The position numbers and the translations under genes are program-made. Under the pieces are notes generated by a model that ran no database searches, was not told the DNA's origin, and saw nothing but the letters and a program-made list of their open reading frames with translations. 12,022 bases of DNA from Promethearchaeota archaeon (GTDB taxonomy: Archaea; Asgardarchaeota; Lokiarchaeia; Sigynarchaeales; SOKP01), in contig JAUXAJ010000156.1 of the NCBI GenBank assembly GCA_030620005.1, positions 1-12,022 on the forward strand, given 5' to 3'. Below, piece by piece: positions 1-7,618 of the stretch (position 1 is its first letter; each line of letters opens with the position of its first letter).

Positions 1-1341
1 AGGTGCTTCTTCTATGATTTTAGGTCCTATTTTTAATCCAAAAGCATGAAGAAGAATATCATCAAAAGTAGGCTTTTTTACTTTAAATGTGGATTCTCTA
101 CTCTTTTTTAAAAATACTTTATAGAGATCGATTAAATTACGTGCTTTATGATTAGAATGGAAGAGTATGACTTTGTTTACTTCTTCTTGGTTTAGATGGT
201 CTAATTCTTTAATTGAATATAAAAAAGAAATAGCACTTGCAAGTGTTAGTTCTATATCTTCTGGCTCAACCATCTTTATTTTTTGTGAATATGTGAGTAA
301 TAATTTCGCAATATCAGATCCAATATAAGATCTATGTGCAAGAGGGATCTTGGGTACAAGGCTTAATATTTGATCAATATAAGAGCTTGCTTTCTCTTTA
401 CCTATTTTTTCAGCATAAAACTTTTCTGCTCGTTTTAAGAAGCCTCCTATACCTGTAAATTGAATACGTTCTTCTTCCATACAACAGACATGATTAATAA
501 TATCTTCCAAAGTACTATCTTCTGTTTTCATTTCATTACCATATTTTACCTCTTCTAAAAATGCCTTAAATAACTCAAGTAACCCTCGTAATTTTTTCCT
601 GCTTCTTCTTATTATATCTTGATTTAATAAAACTTTACTTTTTCCTCCTAAATCAGAAATTGCTTTTATAAATCGTAAAATATGCTTTAAAATATTTTCT
701 AAAGACTCAGATGTTAATTCTTCAATGTCTTGAGAGAATTTAAATAAATATTTTGCTATTTCTGAACTCATGTAACTTTGAATTTCATCATCAATTTCTT
801 TTAAAGACGAAATAATTTTTTTAGAATAATCTATTGCTTTTTCTTGTCCTATTTTTTCATAGAATTGTTTTTCAGCTCGATTTATAAATAAATCGGTGCC
901 TTTAAATTGAGTGAGGTGAGCCTTTATCCCTACTACATGTGTAAGGATGTTTTCAAAAGTCCCTTCATTTTCTAAAAATTCTCCATTTACTGCTTTTTCA
1001 ATAAATTTAACCATCAAGTCTACTAGACTTCGTAATTGATTTTGGCTTTGCTTAATTATAACCTGATGGATTTGTTTCCTATTATTATCTACTAATTCAT
1101 TTAATAATTTAGTAAATATTAATATATGCTTCAAAATCTCTTCAATAACTTTAGGAGATTTATCACCTAAGGTTTGTGAGAGTTTAAATAAGTGTCTTGG
1201 GATCTCTGAACTCATATCTCTACTGAATTGGTCAGGGATTTGACTTATAGCAGATTTAATCTCATCAAACAATCTATATGTCTTCTCTTCGCCAATTTTT
1301 TCTATAAACCCTTTCTCTGCTCTTTTTAGAAAGATTTCCAT
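1..1341 (-). CDS. Partial three-repeat helical protein, N-terminal 447 residues
   Basis: An open frame of 447 codons runs from ATG at 1341 to the left edge without a stop, so the C-terminus is missing. An in-frame TAA lies six codons before the ATG, which fixes the start. The protein is almost entirely predicted helix and consists of three tandem units of about 149 residues. Each opens with the same signature: FLKRAEK at residues 4-10, FINRAEK at 152-158 and FLKRAEK at 301-307, each followed by an EKIG element. Later shared blocks include MSSEI (43-47 and 191-195), ILKHIL (69-74 and 217-222) and an acidic stretch before a conserved His (T/D-x-E-x-I-x-x-H). There is no signal peptide and no membrane segment. 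I do not recognise the family, and no catalytic motif is visible. A scaffold or ligand-sensing role is possible but unproven. It lies downstream of the GH106-type gene on the same strand but has its own promoter-like TATA. Confidence 0.8.
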   Translation of the reverse strand, partial: MEIFLKRAEKGFIEKIGEEKTYRLFDEIKSAISQIPDQFSRDMSSEIPRHLFKLSQTLGDKSPKVIEEILKHILIFTKLLNELVDNNRKQIHQVIIKQSQNQLRSLVDLMVKFIEKAVNGEFLENEGTFENILTHVVGIKAHLTQFKGTDLFINRAEKQFYEKIGQEKAIDYSKKIISSLKEIDDEIQSYMSSEIAKYLFKFSQDIEELTSESLENILKHILRFIKAISDLGGKSKVLLNQDIIRRSRKKLRGLLELFKAFLEEVKYGNEMKTEDSTLEDIINHVCCMEEERIQFTGIGGFLKRAEKFYAEKIGKEKASSYIDQILSLVPKIPLAHRSYIGSDIAKLLLTYSQKIKMVEPEDIELTLASAISFLYSIKELDHLNQEEVNKVILFHSNHKARNLIDLYKVFLKKSRESTFKVKKPTFDDILLHAFGLKIGPKIIEEAP

Positions 1342-1360
1342 ATCGCATCCAGACTCTTAC

Positions 1361-1368
1361 TTTATAAA
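1361..1368 (-). promoter_or_regulatory. TATA box for the repeat protein (leaderless spacing)
   Basis: TTTATAAA lies 20-27 bases before the ATG at 1341 on the minus strand, within A-rich DNA. Archaeal transcription usually starts about 25 bases downstream of the TATA box, so the mRNA would begin at or next to the ATG and be leaderless. No Shine-Dalgarno-like sequence precedes the ATG, which agrees. Confidence 0.5.
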
Positions 1369-1524
1369 TTTATTTTGGTTTATTTTTTCTCTTTTTTTTA
1401 ATTCTAGGAAATTTTATGCTTCTTTGAATTTTTATCAGAATTCATTTGTTTAATAGTGTTCGTTTTGTTAATTTTGTTACTTATTAACTCCAATCTATAG
1501 TTTTTGAAATATATCAAAAGTGCT

Positions 1525-1559
1525 AAAAAAACATGAGGAGTGTTAAAAAAGGTTAAAAA
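1525..1559 (-). terminator. T-tract terminator region after the GH106-type gene
   Basis: Read on the minus strand, three T-runs of 5, 6 and 7 follow the stop at 1587 by about 30-60 bases, at 1555-1559, 1545-1550 and 1525-1531. Archaeal terminators are often plain U-tracts without a strong hairpin. The sequence around the two longer runs is a small imperfect duplication. The rest of the 1342-1586 gap is AT-rich with nothing else recognisable. Confidence 0.35.
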
Positions 1560-1586
1560 TTAAATTAATAAATACCAAGGATTAGA

Positions 1587-4500
1587 TTAAAATTTAATTA
1601 ACCTCTTATTAAAGATAGTGACTGGTCCAATTAAACCTGTTGGTGCTAATCTCTTCTTTTTAAACTGTTTCCATTCTTTTTGTTTCTTACCATAACCAAC
1701 TAAACGATTACGAATTGTAGGAACCACCTCAATTTCAACACTATTCTCTCCTTCTTTAATACTTTCGGTGATATCTATCGTAAAAGGATGTTTAAAGAGT
1801 GGGTCGTAAGATTTCCCATTTATTTTTACAATACCAACATCGTATATTTTACCCACAGAAAGAAGAATCCTATTTTTTTTATTAATCATTTCTTTTGATA
1901 AATGAAAAGTAGAGCTATAGATTCCTCTAAAAGAGCAATATTTTAACTCTTTGATCTCGCGCCAATCTTTCAATTCTTTTAAATTCATTGAAAGAGGTCT
2001 CTCTTCTCCATCATGACTCCGTAATTTTGTTTTTAATTTCCATGATGTAATTGAAATTTCTTCTGCTATATCCTTTCCTGTAATAGTTATTTCTTCTCTT
2101 GAACTGTCATTCAATTCAAAAACATATTTTCCAGGAGTATCTATCAATCCAATCATGCCATCAGAGGTTCTTTCTGTCTTGATGGGTGATTTAATTATAT
2201 ATTTCTCTTCCTTTTCCTCTCTAAATTCTAAGAGAATTGATTCATAGGGGTTGAAGTAAATATCGGTGGTGATTATATTACCCTCTTTTTTGTATTGAGA
2301 AAGTTGAGTGATTTCGCCAGTCCAAGGATTGAGTTTAAAGGGCACTTTTTCACCATGTAAGAAAGAAGAAGTGATTTTCAATGAGCTATTTTCACAATGA
2401 CGGATGAAGTAAAAATCAGAATTGCTTGCTTCTTTATGAATGAAATGAACAGTAGGCTGTGGTTTATCGAATTTTATCCGAGGTTTGACATTCATTTCTC
2501 GTTCTAAAAATGTAGCTACATTCTCTTCTTTGTTAATTACTGAAATTTTGCCTTTCAACTCTTTATTCAAGATTTCTTTTATTTTTTCATCATTTTCTTC
2601 ATGATTAAAGAATCCGGGTTGCCTATCTGGAATGTTATTTATAAAAATAATGGGAAAATCATTACTTGCTAGTTCTCTCAACTTTTCAACTAAGGGAAGA
2701 GATAAAGCATCAATATCTTGAAATATGAGTGCCTTTAACTCGCATTCTCCTACACATAACAATTTATTATCAATATTTGCTTTTAAAAGTGAATCTTCGT
2801 TGATGTGGACATAATAATAACCATTTTCCATCAGGTTATAACCCAAATTTATGAGATTTAATGTCCACATTTCTTCATCATCTAGTTTCTCTTTAACGTT
2901 AGCATCGATTGCCTTTTTATTAAGAGGCACATCACTTTCGTCCAAGCATCCTCCAACCATTTCTTCTTGTTTTAAAACAGCGTCCGAATAATTGAATAAT
3001 GGATAAAAAATTCCAACATCACATTCAAGTTTAGTGTTTTGGAGAATATATTGACATCTTGATATGTAAGAATTTACCAAGGGGAAAAATTCATAAAATG
3101 GATTATAGCGACTAAAATCTGCACTAAAGGTAAATCTTGTTAGCATGTAGGGCGTTGAGAAAGGATGGAATCCGGGATAAGGATAATTTGGGTTTTTATA
3201 AGGTAATCCATGATAAATCATTTGATTAATGCCAGATACAAATAGTCTATCCGCTGCAACTTTCCATTTAAGAGGCGTGGTTAAATATTCCCTCATGTTC
3301 CATCCAAGAGATTCACACGATACTATTGGTTTTTCATATATCGCTCCTGCTGATCCCGCTAATTTAAGAAAATCTAGCATCCCTCCAGCAAATATTTGCT
3401 CTGTTTCAGGGATATCAGCAGTTCCATATGCCTTTAATGTATCTGCAATTATTCCATACGCTTGTATTCTATTTAATAAATCATTATTCTTTCCCCATTT
3501 CGCCATGGATGCGAGAAATCTTTCAATAAACAAATCAGAAATCGTTTTATCTAAATCATAGCGAATACGGTCGTTAATATCTTCTTCATCCTTAAAATCA
3601 AAACTAGGAACGCCTGAACCAGCAAATATTACGAAAAATTTATTATATTTGTTAAATATAAAGCATACGGGCAAATACGGAGATAAATCATATCCCCTTC
3701 TCTTTTTAAATTCATCTAAAAAATCGTCCGTCCAATACCAATCACACATCAATTCCAAGCTATCCGTAAAAAAAGCTCTCAACGTTTTTCCAAAATGTTC
3801 TCCAAACTTTTCTTTTCCTTTCCCAAAATGAAGATCTAAGTGGAATTGAATTTCATTTGAAGCAAAATGATCAAGGACTAAACTCTTTTCATCTGCATTT
3901 ACATTAGGTCGAGCGTTAAAAGACAATCTCATGCCCGAAGGACCTTTAAAAAAGGAAAATATCTGCCACTTACCTTCAGGAACATCCCAATCAAGTAAAT
4001 CTTCGTTGTTTACATGCTTAGTGATATCTATTATTGATTCAAAATCTAAATAACTTGTTTTTTTTCGAAAAAAATGAAATTTTCCTGGTTTTCCTATAGG
4101 TTTGGCGGCAATGACTCTTTCTAATTTCATGTCATTTTCAAAGAAATAAGCCATTCTTAAACCAAGGAATCGTTCGATTAACCATTGAATTCTATAAAAC
4201 AATGGTTTTTTCAACTTGGGAATTTCACCCTTATAATGACGAGCGCCTTTTATAACCTTTTGACCAAAAAAAAGCCCTTTCAAGGATTGTTCCTTAGATA
4301 TGTGAGTTCCACCAGCAGGCCAGCCAGCCCCTATGGTTAAGTCAATAGCCATGTTTCTTTTTGACGCTTCATCTAAGAGTGTCTTAATAATGTCATAATA
4401 AAATGGTGTCATAAAACGATGAGTTCTTCTTGCTCTTTCTGGATCTTTTTTTGTGAGATTTTTAGGTAATCCAATCGTAAAACATTGAACTTCAGCCCCG

Positions 4501-4652
4501 TAAAATCCAGATTTATCTAATTCATCTAATTCTCTTAATACTTCATCTTTATCAACATCTAAACCCGTCCACCACCATCTGACCATCGGACCAGCAGATT
4601 TAGGTGGTCTTTTAAATGTTTCCCACTCAATTTTATTTAAATTCACGGTCAT
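1587..4652 (-). CDS. GH106-type alpha-L-rhamnosidase-like glycoside hydrolase
   Basis: The 1021-residue protein is close to the usual length of glycoside hydrolase family 106. The N-terminus has the family opening, F-x-x-PP followed by RWWW at 25-28, then the D-x-D-E-x-x-x-EL-x-x-L helix and GFYGAEV (49-55) of the first barrel strand. Other family blocks are TDSLE (296-300), W-T-D-D-F-L-D-E-F-K-K-R-RGYDLSPYLPV (307-329), PETE (415-418) and SCESLGW (445-451), whose E447 is a candidate active-site acid. A GINQMIYHG block follows (474-482), then DVGIFYP (545-551). The C-terminus (about 905-1000) looks like a galactose-binding-like beta-sandwich with VKINGKSYD and an N-R-L-V-G ending. No signal peptide is visible, so it is probably cytoplasmic and acts on imported oligosaccharides by releasing terminal rhamnose or a related deoxysugar. 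Substrate specificity is inferred from the family, and another 6-deoxyhexose is possible. Confidence 0.82.
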   Translation of the reverse strand: MTVNLNKIEWETFKRPPKSAGPMVRWWWTGLDVDKDEVLRELDELDKSGFYGAEVQCFTIGLPKNLTKKDPERARRTHRFMTPFYYDIIKTLLDEASKRNMAIDLTIGAGWPAGGTHISKEQSLKGLFFGQKVIKGARHYKGEIPKLKKPLFYRIQWLIERFLGLRMAYFFENDMKLERVIAAKPIGKPGKFHFFRKKTSYLDFESIIDITKHVNNEDLLDWDVPEGKWQIFSFFKGPSGMRLSFNARPNVNADEKSLVLDHFASNEIQFHLDLHFGKGKEKFGEHFGKTLRAFFTDSLELMCDWYWTDDFLDEFKKRRGYDLSPYLPVCFIFNKYNKFFVIFAGSGVPSFDFKDEEDINDRIRYDLDKTISDLFIERFLASMAKWGKNNDLLNRIQAYGIIADTLKAYGTADIPETEQIFAGGMLDFLKLAGSAGAIYEKPIVSCESLGWNMREYLTTPLKWKVAADRLFVSGINQMIYHGLPYKNPNYPYPGFHPFSTPYMLTRFTFSADFSRYNPFYEFFPLVNSYISRCQYILQNTKLECDVGIFYPLFNYSDAVLKQEEMVGGCLDESDVPLNKKAIDANVKEKLDDEEMWTLNLINLGYNLMENGYYYVHINEDSLLKANIDNKLLCVGECELKALIFQDIDALSLPLVEKLRELASNDFPIIFINNIPDRQPGFFNHEENDEKIKEILNKELKGKISVINKEENVATFLEREMNVKPRIKFDKPQPTVHFIHKEASNSDFYFIRHCENSSLKITSSFLHGEKVPFKLNPWTGEITQLSQYKKEGNIITTDIYFNPYESILLEFREEKEEKYIIKSPIKTERTSDGMIGLIDTPGKYVFELNDSSREEITITGKDIAEEISITSWKLKTKLRSHDGEERPLSMNLKELKDWREIKELKYCSFRGIYSSTFHLSKEMINKKNRILLSVGKIYDVGIVKINGKSYDPLFKHPFTIDITESIKEGENSVEIEVVPTIRNRLVGYGKKQKEWKQFKKKRLAPTGLIGPVTIFNKRLIKF

Positions 4653-4710
4653 GTTTTTACCATCTTTTAACTCGTAAATTAGATTTTAGTTTAAATTTCT
4701 TCTAATCTTT

Positions 4711-4718
4711 TTTATAAA
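4711..4718 (-). promoter_or_regulatory. TATA box for the GH106-type gene
   Basis: TTTATAAA lies 59-66 bases before the ATG at 4652, read on the minus strand. It predicts a transcript start near 4685 and a leader of about 30 bases. The leader carries only a weak GATGGT motif before the ATG. A separate promoter here means the GH106-type gene need not be co-transcribed with the sulfatase 1.1 kb upstream. Confidence 0.4.
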
Positions 4719-4893
4719 TAAACATTATTTCTGATAATATATCAACTTGATAAACTTTTTTTATTATATTTATACCAAGTTAGAAATATAAGAATTATGA
4801 ATATTTTTAAAAGTAAATTTTATTATTTTTATTGAACAAACATTTTAATTTATAATGCATTAAATCATTTCCCATTTTTAAATTTTTTAAAAA

Positions 4894-4900
4894 TTTATAT
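4894..4900 (+). promoter_or_regulatory. TATA-like element before the GC-rich island
   Basis: TTTATAT sits in very AT-rich DNA a dozen bases before an abrupt rise in GC content at 4911. It would place a plus-strand start near 4920. Such elements are easy to find by chance in DNA this AT-rich. The rest of 4653-4893 is plain AT-rich DNA apart from the minus-strand TATA of the GH106-type gene. Confidence 0.2.
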
Positions 4901-4906
4901 TTTTAA

Positions 4907-5083
4907 AAGAAGCTCGCGATCTCAGTTAGCGCAGTTCATTACCAGGTCAAGCAAAAGGTCTTGAAGCCCTCTTCCGCCACCGGTTTTCGTGGATTGGTAA
5001 ATTCTCGCGATATGGTGAAAAGCGCGGCCGAAAGCAAGGTCTCGCTCTATTTGAACGAGTCGAGTAAGTTGCTTGTTGATTGA
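4907..5083 (+). pseudogene. GC-rich gene remnant, possibly histone-fold-like
   Basis: An open frame of 58 codons with no usable start codon begins right after a TAA and ends at TGA 5081-5083. About half of its bases are G or C, against very AT-rich flanks, and its third codon positions favour C and G. This suggests real coding history. The translation has a helix containing SAVHYQVKQKV, a loop with GFRGLVNSRD, and a second amphipathic helix, MVKSAAESKVSLYLNESS, running into LLVD and the stop. That helix-loop-long-helix order recalls a histone fold cut in the middle of its long helix, but I cannot confirm homology. The same DNA can also fold into several nested stems, so a structured RNA is an alternative. 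The frame is broken at both ends as a protein gene. Confidence 0.4.
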
Positions 5084-5138
5084 AGCAATATTAAAGTTTT
5101 CTTTTTATTTTTTTTACGATTTTGAGTAATTGTTTTTT

Positions 5139-5148
5139 TTATATATAT
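5139..5148 (+). promoter_or_regulatory. TATA box before the short ORF at 5189
   Basis: The run TTATATATAT lies 41-50 bases before ATG 5189. It predicts a start near 5165-5172 and a leader of about 20 bases. It follows a T-rich stretch (5097-5140) that could end transcription from the GC-rich island. Confidence 0.3.
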
Positions 5149-5188
5149 GTAGCTGTCAATATTCACGCGTTAAAAAAAATTTAAAATT

Positions 5189-5371
5189 ATGGAAGTGATT
5201 GAAAAAAAAATGACGGAAGTATCAACTAAAAATCAAAGTAAAACCTCTAAAAAATTCCTATCAAACAAAAGAACTTCAAAACAGACCATTGTGATTTCGC
5301 CCGCCCTCAAGGAGTGGATCGAGAGATATGTTAATGTCAATAGGCGGAAAAATCCTGGCGATGAGAGATGA
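5189..5371 (+). pseudogene. Short ORF, probably a truncated gene start
   Basis: The frame encodes 60 residues from ATG 5189 to TGA 5371. The first 35 residues are Lys/Ser/Thr-rich and low in complexity. Residues 36-58 (about 5294-5362) are more conserved in look: TIVISPALKEWIERYVNV followed by a basic turn. They have GC-rich codons such as CCC, GCC, CTC and GAG, unlike the AT-rich DNA around them. The strand TIVIS followed by a helix resembles the start of a ribbon-helix-helix-type or similar small DNA-binding protein, but the rest is missing after the stop. It could be a genuine tiny gene, but I favour a truncated remnant, like its neighbour at 4907-5083, whose base composition it shares. 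Its function is unknown. Confidence 0.4.
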
Positions 5372-5463
5372 TACATATAAATAGTAGTAGTTACTCCTAT
5401 TTTACTTAAATCTTCTTTTCAAATTATTGCAAAATAAAAACACGCAAATAAATTGGTTAGACA

Positions 5464-5497
5464 TCTTGTCTTAACCTTTCTTCATTCTGGGATATTC
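5464..5497. repeat. 34-bp direct repeat, copy 1
   Basis: This copy starts TCTTGTCTTAAC and ends ATTCTGGGATATTC. It matches copy 2 at 5568-5601 in 32 of 34 bases (differences at repeat positions 12 and 16). The copies are 104 bp apart in a gene-free stretch. No third copy was seen, so this is not a CRISPR array. Confidence 0.85.
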
Positions 5498-5525
5498 ATA
5501 ATCGTTTTTTTTAACTCTTATTAAT

Positions 5526-5545
5526 AACTTGGACAAACTTGGACA
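5526..5545. repeat. Perfect tandem decamer
   Basis: AACTTGGACA occurs twice in direct succession between the two 34-bp repeats. A 10-bp period places both copies on the same face of the helix. This would suit a protein binding site, but replication slippage is an equally good explanation. Confidence 0.7.
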
Positions 5546-5567
5546 TTCACGACTAAATTGCCCAAAA

Positions 5568-5601
5568 TCTTGTCTTAATCTTCCTTCATTCTGGGATATT
5601 C
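5568..5601. repeat. 34-bp direct repeat, copy 2
   Basis: This is the second copy of the 34-bp repeat, 104 bp from copy 1. Only this copy continues into CCAGAA, which completes an inverted repeat TTCTGG-6 nt-CCAGAA at 5589-5606. The 5372-5779 gap otherwise contains the tandem decamer, the palindrome at 5702-5721 and a T-run at 5750-5761. I see no gene in it. Confidence 0.85.
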
Positions 5602-5701
5602 CAGAAGAGCCACTGGGTAGTAAAATTACACCTAAATATTTAAGAAGTTTTAAGTTTTAATGAAAAACAGAATAAAATGCGAAAAATTTTGTAAGGTCAG
5701 C

Positions 5702-5721
5702 AAAATTATTTGAATAATTTT
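5702..5721. repeat. Perfect 9-bp inverted repeat downstream of the sulfatase
   Basis: AAAATTATT and AATAATTTT flank a TG centre, giving a nearly continuous palindrome about 60 bases past the sulfatase stop on its transcribed side. It could be a weak terminator hairpin or an operator. Because it is all A and T, chance is a real alternative. Confidence 0.5.
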
Positions 5722-5779
5722 TGTCGGGCGAGTGTAGTTTATCACTTAAGTTTTTTTTTTTAGAAAAGTAAGAATTATT

Positions 5780-7297
5780 TTACTTATATCTTAAAATGTT
5801 CCTCCTGAGCATTCGTTTTTCCACGCGATCACCTGTCTTTTCACGCCATTTTTTCAAACGCGTTTTCATGTTCTCAAGTATATCTGCCTTACCTTCGTTA
5901 TCTATTAAATTATTTAACTCGTAAGGATCTTCTTTCAGATCGTAAAGCTCATCCATATCACTGTCATTCCAGATGTATTTATATCTATCAGTAACGATTA
6001 ACCGACCTAAATATTTAAAAAAATGGCCATGTGTCTGACACATTAAATCATCGCGCCAATCGGTATCAACTTGCATGCTTATTGGCAACAGACTTTGGCC
6101 ATCAACGGTATCATTAAAACCAGTTCCAGCAATATCAAGAAAAGTAGGCGGTAAATCGAGATTACTTACGAGCTTATCGCTCATCTGACTAGAAGGAATT
6201 TTACCTGAATATCTAATTGCCATTGGAATGCGCACCATTTCTTCAGGCATGTAACAATTTTTGTCAAAATGTCCGCCGTGGCAAGCAACAGCATCACCGT
6301 GATCTGCTGTCCAAACTACGAATGTATTATCTGCTATTCCAACATCGTCAAGAGTTTTAAGAATGAGCCCTCCTGCCTCATCTACAAGTGTTTGTTGCGC
6401 ATAATTAAGAGCTAAAACTTTTTGCCATTCGGACCAAGGTAAAGGATTAGGAAAAATTATTCGAAATCTCTCGTTCAGAGGAAAATTAAATTCTGCTTTG
6501 TAAGCCGCTGGTTTATGTTTTAAATCATCTCGAAAATTAGGATATTCTGGTATGTTTTCAGGATCGTACATGTTAAGATGCTCTTGGGTAGCGAAATAAG
6601 GTTGATGTGGGCCCCAGAAATCTACCCGTAAATGAAACGGTTGCTTATTTCCTAATTCCGCAATTTCTATTAATTTATCGCAGGCAAGACTCGCCAAGAA
6701 AAACGCTTCGTGAGTTTCTTTAGATGTAGTCATTATGCCAGTTGCATGCTCGCCACACCAACCAAGATTAGGATTGTAAAGCTCTCCTTTTTTTAATCCA
6801 ATTTCTTCTCCAGTTGACCAAAAACTTCGTAGTATACGAACTTGAAATGGAGCTAAATCATTTTTATTTAGATACTCCTTATATTCTAGTTTCGTGTAAG
6901 GGTTGTTATAACTTTCGTAGCTAAACCCTTCACACTGGTGATCATGCGCTGTTCCAGGTCCAGCGTGCCACTTTCCATAGTAATAATTTTTGTATCCTGC
7001 TTCCGCAAGCTTGTCCAAATAAGTTTCTCTATCAAAAGGATGGTTTGTGTCATTTTTTATTTCGCGATGGTTATGTGGAAAAAGACCAGTTAGCATTGAG
7101 CGCCTTGCAGGACCGCATAAAGGGCATGCTGTATAAGCGCGAGTGAATTTTACACCTTCAGCAGCAAGCCTTTCAAAATTAGGGCGCTTAATTTTTGGTC
7201 CTCCAGCTATTTCGCCATGACCATAGTAAGCCATATGGTCGTTTAAAATAAATATTATATTTGGTTTTTCCAATATTTTTCCCCTTCGAAGTTTCAT
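5780..7297 (-). CDS. Cys-type (formylglycine) sulfatase, cytoplasmic
   Basis: The 505-residue protein belongs to the sulfatase/alkaline phosphatase superfamily and should hydrolyse sulfate esters, probably on sugars. The strand KPNIIFILND (11-20) brings the first metal-binding Asp. CGPAR at 61-65 is the C-x-P-x-R motif whose Cys is converted to formylglycine, followed by SMLTG. YGKWH (107-111) gives the active-site Lys and His, WGPHQPY (228-234) another His, and TADHGD (330-335) the second metal site, followed by a GGHFDK loop. The C-terminus has the usual ELYDLKEDPYELNNL. The first residues are MKLRRGK with no hydrophobic stretch, so no export is expected, unlike many bacterial sulfatases. 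Start: ATG 7297 is used here, but TTG 7273, seven bases after AAGGGG, would begin just before KPNIIFI and is a good alternative. It diverges from the sugar symporter, consistent with a shared substrate. Confidence 0.9.
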   Translation of the reverse strand: MKLRRGKILEKPNIIFILNDHMAYYGHGEIAGGPKIKRPNFERLAAEGVKFTRAYTACPLCGPARRSMLTGLFPHNHREIKNDTNHPFDRETYLDKLAEAGYKNYYYGKWHAGPGTAHDHQCEGFSYESYNNPYTKLEYKEYLNKNDLAPFQVRILRSFWSTGEEIGLKKGELYNPNLGWCGEHATGIMTTSKETHEAFFLASLACDKLIEIAELGNKQPFHLRVDFWGPHQPYFATQEHLNMYDPENIPEYPNFRDDLKHKPAAYKAEFNFPLNERFRIIFPNPLPWSEWQKVLALNYAQQTLVDEAGGLILKTLDDVGIADNTFVVWTADHGDAVACHGGHFDKNCYMPEEMVRIPMAIRYSGKIPSSQMSDKLVSNLDLPPTFLDIAGTGFNDTVDGQSLLPISMQVDTDWRDDLMCQTHGHFFKYLGRLIVTDRYKYIWNDSDMDELYDLKEDPYELNNLIDNEGKADILENMKTRLKKWREKTGDRVEKRMLRRNILRYK

Positions 7298-7328
7298 TTA
7301 AATAAACATTAATCCGAACTTTTTTTTA

Positions 7329-7336
7329 CATATATG
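7329..7336 (-). promoter_or_regulatory. TATA-like box for the sulfatase
   Basis: The palindromic CATATATG lies 32-39 bases before ATG 7297 on the minus strand and predicts a start near 7306. The leader would be about 9 bases for ATG 7297 or about 33 for TTG 7273. The longer leader would include the AAGGGG motif, which slightly favours the TTG start. Confidence 0.35.
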
Positions 7337-7541
7337 CTTTAAGCTTAGATTTTCTTAATTTTTTTTTAAAGTATCTTTTTAATCCCTTTAAGGGCAAAAA
7401 ATACAAATGAATGATAAATTTTAAACTCTTTCATCTAATTTCGTAAAATAAATATTCTACCCGTTTTCCTCAACCTTTCACCTTATTATTGGGACAGTAT
7501 TCTTCCATAAATCTGAGAAACTAAATATTTACGAAAAAAGA

Positions 7542-7549
7542 TTTATATG
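7542..7549 (+). promoter_or_regulatory. BRE/TATA promoter for the sugar symporter
   Basis: TTTATATG preceded by the purine-rich GAAAAAAGA fits an archaeal BRE plus TATA. It predicts a start near 7570 and a leader of about 48 bases carrying AAAAAAGG some 10 bases before ATG 7619. The 321-bp divergent region 7298-7618 therefore holds promoters for both genes. I see no clear operator repeat in it. Confidence 0.5.
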
Positions 7550-7618
7550 TGATTATTGTATATATATTGTTAATTATTAGTTGTTAATTTTAATTGGAAG
7601 AAAAAAGGTATTTTAAAG

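Noticed and set aside
3229..3831. Plus-strand open frames inside the GH106-type gene
   Set aside because: They are antisense to a well-supported family gene, have no coding character of their own and match no conserved motif.
4911..5083. tRNA gene in the GC-rich island
   Set aside because: No acceptor/T-arm pair or TTCGA-type T-loop in the right spacing could be found on either strand.
5464..5601. CRISPR array
   Set aside because: Only two repeat copies with a 70-base gap containing its own tandem repeat, no third unit and no cas gene.
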